From NCBI GenBank assembly GCA_002105175.1, contig MCGE01000016.1, forward strand, positions 875,501-939,500: a stretch of DNA of 64,000 bases. The letters run 5' to 3'. The notes under the pieces were generated by a model. It was not told where the DNA came from. It saw nothing but the letters and a program-made list of their open reading frames with translations, and made no database searches. The position numbers were made by a program, and so were the translations under genes. This DNA is from Absidia repens (lineage: Eukaryota > Mucoromycota > Mucoromycetes > Mucorales > Cunninghamellaceae). Positions 47,325 through 58,517 of this stretch are shown in pieces; the first letter of the stretch is position 1, and the number at the start of each line of letters is the position of its first letter.

Positions 47325-49349
47325 CTAACCCAATACCAGTTGATGTTCTCTTCTAAATAACCATTCCAAATTGACGGCTTCCTGGTAATGACACCCGTGG
47401 ATACCAAAGGCATGTTTGGCGGTTTCCTTGGCCAGAGCAATCCAACGACGCACACCACGCGCATACACCTTTTCACGGATCCGATCGTTCACAATAAAGT
47501 TCCAGCCAGTCTTGGCCAGCATCATCAAATGATGGGCCATGGTGGGGTGATACGGCGGGTATAAAAAACAATACTGGATCAGGATATACAGACCACATTT
47601 GACAGCAAACGGCCAATGCTTGTTCTCCATGGCTTCATAAAACAAATGGTGCACGCCGGATAACGTCGAGATGCGGAAAACGGGAATAGATAACATATGT
47701 GTAGTGTCATTCGAAGAGACCGTGGTGATGGTAGTGGTGTTGGCGGTGGTGGTCGATGGCATCAGGGAGTGTGGATTCACTGGGAAGGACAGGCATGTTT
47801 CCATGGCTTTGGTCAAAATGGATTGATAGTTTGGCTGGACAGGTGGTTGGGCAAAGTTGGGTAAAGGGTCGTCGAATTCGGCATAAAAGTCTTGGTTCAT
47901 AAAGGAAGAAGAAGCGCCCATAGCGGGTTTTGAATTGGAGGAGGAGGGGAATGGGAGGGCGGATTCAGGTGATAAAGGTGGTGAGGTTGACAGGGATAAC
48001 GAGGCTGATATAGATGAAGTCATCGAGCATGGCGATATAGGGGGCGTTGAAGTGGAGTCGGCAGTTGTTGGTGGTGGTGGCGGTGGAATAGATGAGTAAA
48101 GTGATTGATTGTTGGTATAATGTAGATCAGGATTGCTCACTGACCATACATAGGGTGTAAATAGCTGAAGCATATGGTGAGTAAAAGTGCCAAGGGAGAG
48201 AGGTTGGGATGGATCGGGATGAATATTCTTCAATCTGTCGTATTGTCTACTGAGTGTCAGTAAGTCCCAATGGTTGATATGCTGCCGTAAAGTGTCCAAT
48301 TGATCTGTCTTTTTTCGTCGTTCCTTCGGAAGGGATGATGACGGTGGTGATAGATGAGAATGAATGTTGTTGTTTCTGGATACATTTGCAATATCTTCAT
48401 GTTCGTCTTCTTCATCGTCGCCCACCATTCTATCCAAGAGGCGTAGCCAGCCTTGATCACTGCATCGTACACAATCGCAAGTAAAAAAATACCGATCCCG
48501 AAGATTTCTTTGACGATAGCCTCTAGACCGACCAATATCAATGTATGCCAGAGTAATTTCTTCACCAGGATAAATGGGTTCGATTGCCTTGATCATAAGC
48601 AGAGCACCATCAAAAACAGCAGCAGCATTCGGACGACAAGAATGATTGAAGAAGGAGGCGACGGGATAAAGACCTTCACCCACAACAAATAAGTGTTCAT
48701 CCTGGACAGAGATAGCGTTGCATTGGGATTGACTTTGGAATCGTACTAAATCAGCATGACTAATCCCACACTGTTCGGCTTTTTGTTTAAGATACGGTCG
48801 TTGGAGTACTTTGCTGGCAAGTTCCGAGAGTTGTTGAGTGATGTGTGCGGGCTGATCATCGAGGTGGTCTTCCAAATAAGAGAACGCTTCCATTGTGACG
48901 TGTATACTTTCGTTCGGTAACGTGCTCGAGGAGTGAGTGCTTTTCAACGGTGCTGGCGATGTCGTGTTCTGCTGTTTATATCGAATAAGGCTGCATACTA
49001 TGCGTTCCAAGATTTCTTCATCAAACGTCCGCCAATCGTCATCACCACAAACATAGCGATGGTAGTTGATCCAGGCTGATTTGAAACACTCCATTCCGCA
49101 AAAGTAGGCTGTTTTACATCTTGAGCATCGTTGTAATGTCGTATGTTCTGAAGCTGCATAATGAGATTGACGAAAGCAATGTTGACAATAGTCATCACTG
49201 ACAGAGACGAGAGCTACTGGTTGTGAAGTGATGATTGTTGAACCTCGGTCATGCTGATGAGTAGCAAAGATAGAGCGTCCTTTTTGTTGTGTTGTTGTAA
49301 GAGTCACTTTATGAGCATCCAAATAGTTTTGTAGTGGCGACGAAAACAT
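47325..49349 (-). CDS. SET and MYND domain protein (SMYD-type lysine methyltransferase)
   Basis: The protein is a candidate protein-lysine methyltransferase. It is one 2-kb exon, 674 aa. The split SET domain starts at about residue 10 (GRSIFATHQHDRGSTIITSQ) and is interrupted by a MYND zinc finger (about 55-99: CQHC, CSRCKTAYFCGMEC, HRYVC). The SET core has NHSCRPNA (about 237-244), the GEEITLAYIDIG motif and the post-SET CDCVRC (about 290). A Ser/Pro/Thr-rich insertion of roughly 150 residues (about 400-550) precedes a C-terminal helical segment. The substrate cannot be told. It is intronless among intron-rich neighbours, unlike most genes here. Confidence 0.9.
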   Translation of the reverse strand: MFSSPLQNYLDAHKVTLTTTQQKGRSIFATHQHDRGSTIITSQPVALVSVSDDYCQHCFRQSHYAASEHTTLQRCSRCKTAYFCGMECFKSAWINYHRYVCGDDDWRTFDEEILERIVCSLIRYKQQNTTSPAPLKSTHSSSTLPNESIHVTMEAFSYLEDHLDDQPAHITQQLSELASKVLQRPYLKQKAEQCGISHADLVRFQSQSQCNAISVQDEHLFVVGEGLYPVASFFNHSCRPNAAAVFDGALLMIKAIEPIYPGEEITLAYIDIGRSRGYRQRNLRDRYFFTCDCVRCSDQGWLRLLDRMVGDDEEDEHEDIANVSRNNNIHSHLSPPSSSLPKERRKKTDQLDTLRQHINHWDLLTLSRQYDRLKNIHPDPSQPLSLGTFTHHMLQLFTPYVWSVSNPDLHYTNNQSLYSSIPPPPPPTTADSTSTPPISPCSMTSSISASLSLSTSPPLSPESALPFPSSSNSKPAMGASSSFMNQDFYAEFDDPLPNFAQPPVQPNYQSILTKAMETCLSFPVNPHSLMPSTTTANTTTITTVSSNDTTHMLSIPVFRISTLSGVHHLFYEAMENKHWPFAVKCGLYILIQYCFLYPPYHPTMAHHLMMLAKTGWNFIVNDRIREKVYARGVRRWIALAKETAKHAFGIHGCHYQEAVNLEWLFRREHQLVLG

Positions 49350-49369
49350 AAATGAAGGGAAGAGGAACG

Positions 49370-49401
<32 letters not shown>

Positions 49402-50576
49402 GAGAAAAAAGGGGTGCGTCGAGGAATGAAATCACTGCTTTATAATGAGAAGAAAAAAAAAATAAGCATTGACAAATGTCAGATTTTTTTTTTTTTTTTG
49501 TTTGGGTGAGAGCCTATTTCCGTGAGAATCGAGATGAATATCCTACAATCATATCATTTCGTTTCTTCTCCGCGACATTTATTGTCCATTGACCCCACAT
49601 TCTACCGCGCTCCTTACATGTGAAGAATTTTAACACTTTGTTCGGCTTTTTCATTATGCATTCTGAAAAAAACCTTACATAATCCTCTTTCCATCATTTC
49701 ACTGTTATTTTCTTACTTTCTTCCATTTCTTCCCTTCCTCTCTTTTCATCATCCCCAGTCGGGATTTCTCCCTCAATTCATCATCATTCATCATCGGTAC
49801 TTTGATTATATATTTTGTGATACGGCGTGAAAGACTTTTCCATGTATCGCATAATTTTCCCATCGTTGCTTTAACAGGCACTATATTTGTGGTTTGGCAG
49901 TACTAGTGCTTCTGGTTTTTAAACACCGACTTTTTGAGATTTTTTTTGAAACTGAAATTCGAGGAGGCATATTTCATAAACGTAAAAAAAAAAAAAAAAA
50001 GTTCTTAGTTCAACAAGAAGAATGCATTATTACAGAATTCAACACAATCCTAAAAACCAATATGCTCTATCGTTTTTCTTATTTAAACTCAAACCCCTTT
50101 TTTTATAATTTTAAGTGGCTTGCTCACCTCTGCCAGCCACAAGATCATGATTTGGATCCACAGTGTGTGCAGAGCGGGTGTGAGATAAGACGTGACACAG
50201 AGGGAGGTTTAAATATTTCATCTAACATAAAACACGAATTATAACAGAAATATATATTACTATTTTCATAGTCAGGGGGCATAGTTAATTTATTGCTCGA
50301 TATGTACGAAGGGAGAAGAACTGTAATGATACCTTTGACATGTTAAAAGCAAAAAGATTCAAGCATAAAATTAAAGAATTCCTCAGCCACCAAGTGAAAT
50401 GGTTGACCAGATTGGGCGTTTTGACCAATCATAATTCCCGAGGCACAAAACACCGATCGAAAAATTTTTAGAGCTCCACTTGGAAGAAAATAGTCTTTAT
50501 AAAAAATTTTTTTTATTCAAAACTCTTGTTTCTCTTTTTTTTTTTCCTTCTCCCTCTTAAGCCCTTTATTTCAATC
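49350..50576. promoter_or_regulatory. Divergent intergenic region, SMYD / eIF5A
   Basis: The region contains an A run of about 27 just upstream of the SMYD start (49371-49397), T runs near 49485, and a C/T-rich tract at about 50525-50575 immediately before the eIF5A start. The pyrimidine tract fits a highly expressed fungal promoter. A possible ORF at 49894-50244 has no codon or motif support. Confidence 0.5.
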
Positions 50577-51363
50577 AGTAAGTATTGTTTGTTGATCGAA
50601 TACACACTACCTGGACATAAATAAAACCCAAATATCCCAAACTCACCTTTATCTATGTTTTCAATTTTTTGCTTCTATAGTGTCTGAAGAACACGAACAT
50701 ACCTTTGAATCCACCGACGCTGGTGCCTCCAAGACCTTCCCCATGCAATGTTCTGCCTTGAGAAAGAACGGACACGTTGTCATCAAGGGCCGTCCCTGTA
50801 AGATTGTTGACATGTCTACCTCCAAGACTGGTAAGCACGGTCACGCCAAGGTCCATTTGGTTGGTATCGATATCTTCACCAACAAGTAAGTAGTAGTTAG
50901 GATAATAGGCTTTTTCGATGGAGTCGAATGAAATCATCGGGGATTATGTATATGTGTGCGTGTGTATGAAAAGTATAGATGGTTGATACTCATCATAAAT
51001 TTGACTTTTTTAATTATTATTTTAATAGGAAGTATGAAGATCTCTCTCCCTCCACCCACAACATGGATGTTCCCCACGTTATCCGTAACGAATATGCTTT
51101 GATCAACATTGATGATGGTTTCCTTTCCTTCATGCTTGCTGACGGTAGCACCAAGGATGATGTCAAGCTCCCTGACAACGAAACTGGTGAAAAGCTCCAA
51201 GAAGAATTCGACGAAGGCAAGGAATTGTTGGTCTCCGTTGTCTCCTCCATGGGTGAAGAACATGCTTTGACCTGTAAGTTATAATGTTTAGTCACTTGAT
51301 GAAGCATGAAACTGACAACCTTTCTTTCTTTTACAATTTATAGTCAAGGAAGCCCCTCAATAG
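50577..51363 (+). CDS. Translation factor eIF5A (hypusine-containing)
   Basis: eIF5A helps ribosomes through poly-Pro and other stalling sequences and termination. Exons 50577, 50681-50885, 51029-51273 and 51344-51363 give 156 aa. The first coding exon contributes only the A of the ATG: CAATCA is followed by GTAAGT, and the next exon begins TGTCTGAAGAACAC after CTATAG. So the start codon is split A|TG. The alternative is a GTG start at 50680, but that G belongs to the acceptor AG. The hypusine loop [12 protein letters not shown] carries the modified Lys (about K52). The N-terminal SH3-like and C-terminal OB-like domains are complete. Two adjacent AATAAA signals lie near 51446. Expression is probably high, given the pyrimidine-rich promoter. 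Confidence 0.96.
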
Positions 51364-52254
51364 AGAAATCATTATGGTTTAGTGTAATTTAGCTAGTATT
51401 TGGTTATATATAGTCTATTCATCTCCCTTTTTCCCTCCATTTATGAATAAATAAATACAATCATATTTGTTTTTTGCGTTTTTGTATATCTTTTGTCTCT
51501 GTGATTTTGAATATGTGCTGCTTCAGCTTGTATTGATTTTGCTTGATGTGCAGATGCGATCCTGATTTTTTGCTTTACGTATTAACCTTACATTGATTTT
51601 TTGTTGGATCAGACTTCGTGTATGGCTATTTTTATTTTCTTTCATTAATGCATATGTTGACATATCGTCATTGCAACCTAGTGTAATTTTTTTTTTCATG
51701 TCACTTGATACCATGGTTGATATACTTCGAAAATTCTCGGTGTCACGGATATGTCTGCACTGATTTAATGATATACTAACAAAAACAACCCCCACGCGGT
51801 CGGAGGCTTAGCTTTTTTTTTCAGGCACACAGCTGGTTTATTATGACCAAAATCGAGCCCACATAGTGGCCTACGACAAGTGATTCGGAAATTGCTGCCG
51901 TCAATTGATAGTTTAGTCTACCCTAGCAAGATAATTCATATCCATCCCAACATAACGATCTACCACAATCACAATAAATAGCTAAACGCAATTCACAACC
52001 AATTTTGTATGATATTTTCACCTCTGAAATCAACAATTTTTCTAACAAACTCAGGGGGTTTTTTTTTATTGATACGTTAAATAACAGTGTTCAGTATTGG
52101 CCAATGATATAAGACCGTTAAATAGAGTCAAAGTCTTAGCAATGAAAAGGAAAATGGACCGTAAGAAAACTAGTTCGTCGATCCCCCGCCACCTGGCAGT
52201 CGAGCACTGACCAAGGCGCCTAGGCTAAAAAGGGTGAAAGCGCCCTGTCTATTT
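51364..52254. other. eIF5A 3' region, no gene seen
   Basis: AATAAATAAATA ends the eIF5A transcript near 51446-51457. The rest is AT-rich with a few GC-rich patches (51780-51810, 52180-52240). I looked at the GC-rich patch near 52180 as a tRNA and could not fold one. No frame is supported. Confidence 0.5.
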
Positions 52255-52452
52255 TACACATACACACATACACACATACACACATACACACATACACACA
52301 TACACACATACACACATACACACATACACACATACACACATACACACATACACACATACACACATACACACATACACACATATCCACATATCCACATATC
52401 CACATATCCACATATTCACATATTCACATATACACATATACACATATACAGC
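52255..52452. repeat. 8-bp minisatellite, (CACACATA)n with variant blocks
   Basis: About 16 head-to-tail CACACATA units are followed by 4 TCCACATA, 2 TTCACATA and about 3 TACACATA units. The variants are grouped, not scattered, as if the array grew by sequential duplication of a mutated edge. The period of 8 leaves long open frames on both strands (Thr-His-Tyr or Val-Cys repeats), which are artefacts. Confidence 0.95.
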
Positions 52453-52599
52453 GTACATTCGCCGACCAGAACACTGAGTACGAAGGTTTAGAGAAGCTGC
52501 CTAAAATACATTCCATTTTTTTATTACACACGTGCCAATTTTTTCCGAATACCCCATTTAACAAGACAGTTTATGAGATGACTGAGAGTAATGGTAGCA

Positions 52600-52960
52600 A
52601 TATAATATGTACTTTATTCATTTGAATATATAAACTATGACAAGCTAATACAAAGCTAAGTTAAAGGGACTATTCGAAGATGAAGACTAATCTAATGAGT
52701 GGATCCAAATCTTGAAACCAAAATGAAAGGGTTTCCCCATGCATGTTTGTATTGCATTTTTCAAAATGCCTCTGATTCAAGTTCTAATACTAATCCAAGA
52801 CCACTGTCAGCTCTATTGGGACTTCGATGGAGTTCATTTCCTAAAAAAAAAAAAAAATAAGAAACAGAAAAAAAGGAATGAAGAAAATTTAAATAAAAAT
52901 AGAAGTCCATGTGATCGGGGTGCGAATATTCCCGCCCTCTCTAAATAAACCAAATGTTGA
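52600..52960 (-). repeat. Dispersed repeat family, copy F (diverged)
   Basis: On the minus strand the element GCATGGGGAAACCCTTTCAT is intact (about 52744-52725), and GATTAGTATTAG near 52800 marks the 5' part of the core. The middle of the core is scrambled, and the head has decayed to CACATGGA near 52907 instead of CACGTG. The tail is short. This is the oldest-looking copy, and it lies next to the minisatellite. Confidence 0.7.
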
Positions 52961-54732
52961 GCACGGCAGTTAGGCATCAAGATATTGACGACCTACCATA
53001 AAAGAGTTTCTTTTGACGGGCACACAAAAAGGCCCAATTAGACGGGTCAGTTGAGTATGGCCACTGGACCCTAAGGAATAACCTACGGAAGTGCGAGATG
53101 ACGATGGCGTCAAATCCCATTGCTTCAAAAAAAAAAACCCTATACCCCTGACAATCAGTAAATATAAGAGCAAATGATTACTGTAAGTAATCAAAGGTAT
53201 TGAAAGTGGGATGATCCAGAAAAGCCGAAGGGGAAAAACAATCTGCGAGTGCTATTCATGCTAGCTAGCCTAATCCAAAATCAAAAGACATTTCCCATTT
53301 TAGGGAATCTGTTACCCCAGTGATTATAATGCCTTAATTTTTTAATCAAGTCATACAGTATCATTTACATTTTATTGAATAGATGATGCACTCATTTAAA
53401 TTATAACCATACATAGAATGCGTGAATTAAATATTATATTCGAAGAAACAGTCGAAATCTATGGAGCATGTTACTTGATATCATATCATAGGTTCCGTTT
53501 TTTGCATCTCATGTTGACAAATCCGGTGATATCCATTAAACAAGCTATACAAATGATACATCTACAGAGGGTACCGAAGAACGTTATTTTTGCATCACAA
53601 TTGATCTTTCTTTTATACATATTGGATATGAGTTCAAAGAAAGTATATTTCTATTTATTACAACAATAATGTGCCATGTATGATATGCGAGGTTACCTTC
53701 AAAATTCAAGCTCCGGGAAAAGCGCTCAGATAAAATAAACTCTGCTCTATTTACGTCAATTGAAAGTTAAGACCATTTATTCAAAGATTTAAAATATAGT
53801 TGGCTACCAATAGGCAAAATCATCGATATTACCAGAAAAACGGACCTTCAAAAAAGAGGTGCCTTTTTTTTATAAGGTATTGATTGTATAATCTTGTGTT
53901 CGAAACCCTTTTGTGGCTCTGTAGAAAAATAGTATGTCATACATACTAAGGAAGGGTTGTCATTTCTCTTTCTCTCGGAAGAACTGCCAAGAAAATACAA
54001 GCACCGACAAGTTTTTGGGAATACACACCAAATCTCCGACGTTCCTCTAAATAAATAAAGAAACAGCGATATGTATAACATCATCAGATATTAAAGGAAA
54101 ACGAGATAAGGATAGAGATAAACGTAGAGAGAGATAAAGAAAGACATTGAGAGTAAAGGAAAAAAAAGTGCATTATCCGAACGGAAGGGAATCATTGATA
54201 CATTCCATGTTTTAAGTTCATATTTGTTCCTTTTTTTTTTTTTTTTTTTTTTACCAAGATCACATTGCTACGTGGCTCTGAAAAGCGCTCAGACTGTTTC
54301 TTCTCCCATAAATGGTTGGCCTATCTAAGCATTCATTTGGATGGTACCCCATACTTTTATCATTGTCGAACCAACCAGAAATAAAAAATTAAATAGTTAT
54401 TAGACCTTCGCCTGTTCAATCGTTTCTTTTTTTTTTACGTTCAATGTCCGATTTACCCCATATCATCATGATAGCATTGAATTTATTTTTGTCTCTTATT
54501 ACCCAGACCATCCAAATTGGCTTCTTTGAGTGACCTGAAATTTTCAACTATTATGATTGGCGGACACATCGTGAGAATTTTACATCTGCTTTTGCTGGTT
54601 GTTTAAAGTTTCTCCACATCGGCGTCTTTTGCTTCTCTTCTTCTTTCTTCTTTGCCCTCCTTTTCTTTTTTCTTACTTTTTCATCTCTCTTCTTATCCCC
54701 TTAAAACTTTAGTAGAACTAATATATCAAGAA
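52961..54732. other. Intergenic, upstream of the bZIP gene
   Basis: A minus-strand frame at 53194-52970 includes QWDLTPSSSRTSVGYSLGSS, which looks mildly coding. It has no supported start or partner exons. A T run of about 21 lies near 54231. T/C-rich DNA (54605-54720) immediately precedes the bZIP start. Nothing else is called. Confidence 0.45.
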
Positions 54733-55807
54733 ATGAATGACCCTACTACCATTTATATCTCTCATAATGACAACATTCCCCAAAATCAAGGTAAATGATT
54801 GTCTCAGGGCAATTTTTTTTTACCCCACTATCATAAACAAACTTTTAATTTCCGCTTTTTTTTTTTTTTTTTTTTTTTTGGCTGGCTTAGGCGAGGAAGG
54901 CCGGTTACTCTCACCGTCATCAACGCCTGTGGATTCCATGACTCTTAGTAAAAAGGTGGCTCAAAACCGTGCTGCCCAACGAGCATTTCGTGAGAGAAAG
55001 CAACATTACGTGGAAGATTTGGAAAACAAAGCCAAACAGTTGGATGCCTGGAAAAGAGCGATGATCCAATTACAAGCTGACAATGATTGCCTACGAAAAA
55101 CAGTTACCAGATTGGAAGATCAATTGAAACAATTTATTGTCGCTGGCTCGACATTACCCTCATTTTCACCATTACAACCATCACTCCAACAGCAATCATC
55201 ATTACCACTATCATCTGCATCATCAGTAACAATTCCTTCATCCTCATCGTCATCATCATTATCAAATACATTTGATTCTTCACCTCCCTCACCTCCTTCA
55301 TCAACCTGTCTTTCATCATCATCATCAGTATCATCCCCATCATCCTCATCAGCATCGTCACCACCCCCAACTGCACCATCAGCATCATTCAACTCTTCTG
55401 CTCCATCAGAACAAAATAAGCGCAAGTCACAATTGTCTAAACGAGAAAAGAAAAGACAACGTTTACTGGCAGATGAAAAATTATATCAAAATGATGATCT
55501 TGAACCCATTCAGCTCCATTGTCCCATGGCCTTCAACAATATACCTGCGTCAGCACCAGCACCCGCATCATTACCACCGCAACAACAACAACCAACTATG
55601 ATGACCAAACCAAAGGAAGAAGATTTGGACTTTTACCATCCATTTTCTCCCACTTCTCCTCCATCATCCATTGTCTCTGAAGTCCACCCTTTCTCTGACT
55701 TGCCCGCACTGGAATCCCATGATCAGTACATCAACTTTGCGGCTGATGATGATATCCCTTCCTCTTCATCATCTTCATGTTCCTCGTCCTATCTTCATTT
55801 GATTTGA
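54733..55807 (+). CDS. bZIP transcription factor of the Yap1/Pap1 (AP-1-like) family
   Basis: Two exons (54733-54790, 54891-55807) give 324 aa. The basic region KKVAQNRAAQRAFRERK (about 40-56) contains NxxAQxxFR, the signature of fungal Yap/Pap factors, which bind TTAC/TGAC-type sites and commonly regulate stress genes. A leucine zipper follows (about 60-95, heptads through WKRAMIQLQADNDCLRKTV). The rest is Ser/Pro-rich, with a basic patch (KRKSQLSKREKKRQR) and an acidic C terminus. I see no clear cysteine-rich domains like those that mediate oxidant sensing in Yap1 and Pap1; cysteines are sparse. A T run of about 21 lies within the intron. The role in this organism is inferred only from the domain. 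Confidence 0.9.
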
Positions 55808-57169
55808 CGCTCTCACACACTTATATAAATGTACCTCCCCTCCATCCACTCATACTGTAGTATTCAATCATATTGTTTTGTTTTTCCCCCCAAATACATC
55901 ATCCCTTTTTGTTTTATTAGAAATATCATAAAAAATAAATATCTATCTATCACTACAATAAAATATACAAACTACTTTTAACTATATCGCCCACCAAAAT
56001 AAGGTCTTGTTTCATTTCTCTGACATGTCCACGTGTACCCCATGCCTTCTGTCATTGTCATTTGGAATTCGATGGTAGAGTTGTTTGTTGATGTCGAGAT
56101 GTTTGCTTCCCCCTTTCTATCCATGTTTTGTCATCCATTCTTGGACCATATCCACCACCTCGACCTTTTGTTGCTAATGTGTCACCATCCGACAAAAAAA
56201 AAAAAAAAGAACCATTGGTTGCACATTGCCACAATTCAACCGACGGAAGTCGTAACCAGATCAGCCAAAATAGTCCACTTTGGTAGAATCACCGCCTAGT
56301 ACCTTAAAGGGCTAAATCCTGTTGGTTTTTTTCCCACAATCATTTGTGTATCCTGATTGTTCTTGAAGTGTGTGTGTGTGGACCTGCGAGCGCCCCTCGT
56401 TCTACACACATCAAAAAATTAAAATAAATTAAGTCAGTAAAAAATTCCAAGTTTCACAATAAAGACTTTTGCTTACCAAAAAAAAAAAAAAGTTCCAATA
56501 ATAATGATATCGTACATGATGTATATATGATAGGAGGCCAAAGGTTTATCCTTTTGTCTGCATCACACAACACATATAAAAAAAAAAAGTGAGTTTGAAT
56601 TATGGATGTATCGTTGGGGATAGCAGTCTTCCTTATCTTACCTCCAAAAAAAAAAAAAAAACCAACACGTTGGGTATCAAAATCAAACTTTCCTGATATT
56701 CCTCTTGTCCAATCCGAGAGACCGGCGTGAAAAAGGGATTTTCGTCCGCCTAAACCCCACTCCATGATATGACGACAAAAAAAAAAAAAATCCAGCGGAG
56801 TCCATATCTCAAACCGTAACCATAAATCGACCATATATGTGACAAAGACCAAAAAATATCAAAAAGAGAGTGTGCGAAGAACATATCGGTACGGAGATCC
56901 ACGCGTTTTCAGGTTTAGGTGGGAAAGATTCAACTCGCTAGGCCACACACACACACACACACCAATATAAAAAAAAAAAGGTGGTATCCGCCCCATTACA
57001 AAATAATGGAGCATACAATGCCAAAAGGAACGTTATCTAGAAGAATAGGGAAGATCAATTAACAACAGTTCATTCCTTGAAACTAAAAACTTACTCATTC
57101 CAGTTTCTTTTTTTCCTCCATTTCAAATTGGGAAGCCAATGCGTAAGTTTCAAAAAAAAAAAAAGTTCT
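55808..57169. other. Intergenic with homopolymers and CA microsatellite
   Basis: AATAAA for the bZIP gene lies near 55936 and 55957. A (CA)n tract lies at about 56944-56962. Several A runs are present. A 132-codon minus-strand frame at 56852-56454 includes HIMEWGLGGRKSLFHAGLSD but is interrupted by poly-Phe from T runs; I do not accept it as a gene. Confidence 0.5.
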
Positions 57170-57900
57170 TGGAAAGTTCATCCCCAGAATATGTCAGGAG
57201 ACAGAGAGAGAAACCAAAAAAAAAAAATCATTTCAAGACCCGCACACGTGAATACCTATTTCCCTCCCTAAGTTTTATTTTGTCGCTCTTTCTTTTCCTT
57301 TCTTTTTTTTTTCCTTCATTTTTTCGTCACCAATTCAGCTTCTTTGAGGTTATGTTGGGCTTAGATTAGTGTCAGGACTAGTTTAGAAGGGGGTTCAGAT
57401 TAGGGATTACAAGATACATGGGGAACCCCTTTCATTTTGGATTCAGGATTTAGAACAGTTGGCTTTTTGAAGCCTTCATTTATCTTAGTTTAATGTTAGT
57501 TTGTCCTCAGTTTGTAGCTACTTATGAATAAAATATGTCTATGTTTACATGCTTCAATGAAAAAATATGTTCCATTAGTCTTTCTCTTGTCTTGTGCAAT
57601 AGATCCCTTTGTTACTATCATCAGTCCCATTGATTAGCGTTGATCTTTTTTTTTTTTCAAGAAAAGATATCTCTTTAGTCCTCCTCATTCTAGTACAGTA
57701 TATTAGTTCCCATTTTACAATGCTCCTTTTAAGACAGTGTTACCCATTCTTCAATTCTCCTCCTCAGTTGCCCTCATGCTTTCCCCAATAGTTCCCTTGT
57801 TACAATGAACCTCACACATTTAGTTTATATACCATGATCCTTCAAATAAACTACAACGTTTTATTACCCACTATATAATAAACAAAATTCGTGATTGTGT
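57170..57900 (+). repeat. Dispersed repeat family, copy G
   Basis: The head has CCCGCACACGTGAAT at about 57239-57253, followed by a T/C tract. The core, about 57355-57470, has GATTAGTGTCAGGACTAG, GGGATTACAAGATACATGGG and GAACCCCTTTCATTTTGG. The initial ATG seen in other copies is ATA here. The tail to about 57900 contains CCATTAGTC-like and AATAAA words. Confidence 0.85.
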
Positions 57901-58186
57901 CGATTTTTGTGAGCGTCCTATCGAACACCTGTTTTTTATTTACTTGCCCACTCTGTTCATCTTCATCAGCCTAAACAGTGTTTTCTGCGTATATTTTTTT
58001 TCCGTATATATAGAATACTATAGTCTCCGCACTAGGCTGGACATACTGTAAATATCCACTTCATTTCTTTTTTTATTGAACATGAGATAGTGAAAAAAAA
58101 AAATGTAAGAATTCAAGCAAAAGTCACTTGGGCGCCAAAAACCAGTGTTTAGAGTGCGAAATGTCAGAGGCACTAATACTGTGGAT

Positions 58187-58220
<34 letters not shown>

Positions 58221-58517
58221 ATGGTACACATACTAAAAGTGAGTGGACGAAATGTTTACTATGATAGGTAAATCACAAGAGGTCGTCCATTAAAGTGAAA
58301 AATGGAAAGAGCATCTAACCCCTGCCCTATTGAAAGCCATTCTTCAGTCCAAATTGTTTCATAAGTGATCAAATGATAATTTTATTACGACAAGTAAAAT
58401 AAACAATATAATAAATAGTACATGTACTTTTTGAGTAAAAATAAAATAATTAAAAAGTGGCGGGAAAATAAACTACAGCTATTAAAATGGTAAAAGAAGT
58501 ACACTACAGTCATCTAA
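57901..58517. other. Intergenic downstream of the GIT1-like gene
   Basis: AT-rich sequence with a T run of about 25 (58192-58217). Reverse-strand AATAAA candidates near 58400-58450 probably end the transporter transcript. No gene is supported. Confidence 0.5.

Noticed and set aside
50680..50889. GTG start codon for eIF5A
   Set aside because: The G is the last base of the intron acceptor; the spliced A|TG gives a normal ATG start.
52170..52240. GC-rich patch resembling a tRNA (ATCCCCCGCC and GGCGCC words)
   Set aside because: I could not form an acceptor stem, an anticodon loop or proper A and B boxes on either strand.
52220..52491. Long Thr-His-Tyr and Val-Cys repeat reading frames on both strands
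   Set aside because: They are produced by the 8-bp minisatellite, which has no stop codons in several frames. There is no start context, splice support or flanking coding sequence.
53418..53669. 83-codon plus-strand frame
   Set aside because: AT-rich, no motif, no promoter or poly(A) context, and composition matching random AT-rich sequence.
56454..56852. 132-codon minus-strand frame
   Set aside because: It contains three poly-Phe runs from T tracts, no domain and no clear splice or poly(A) signals. A short coding-like stretch alone is not enough.
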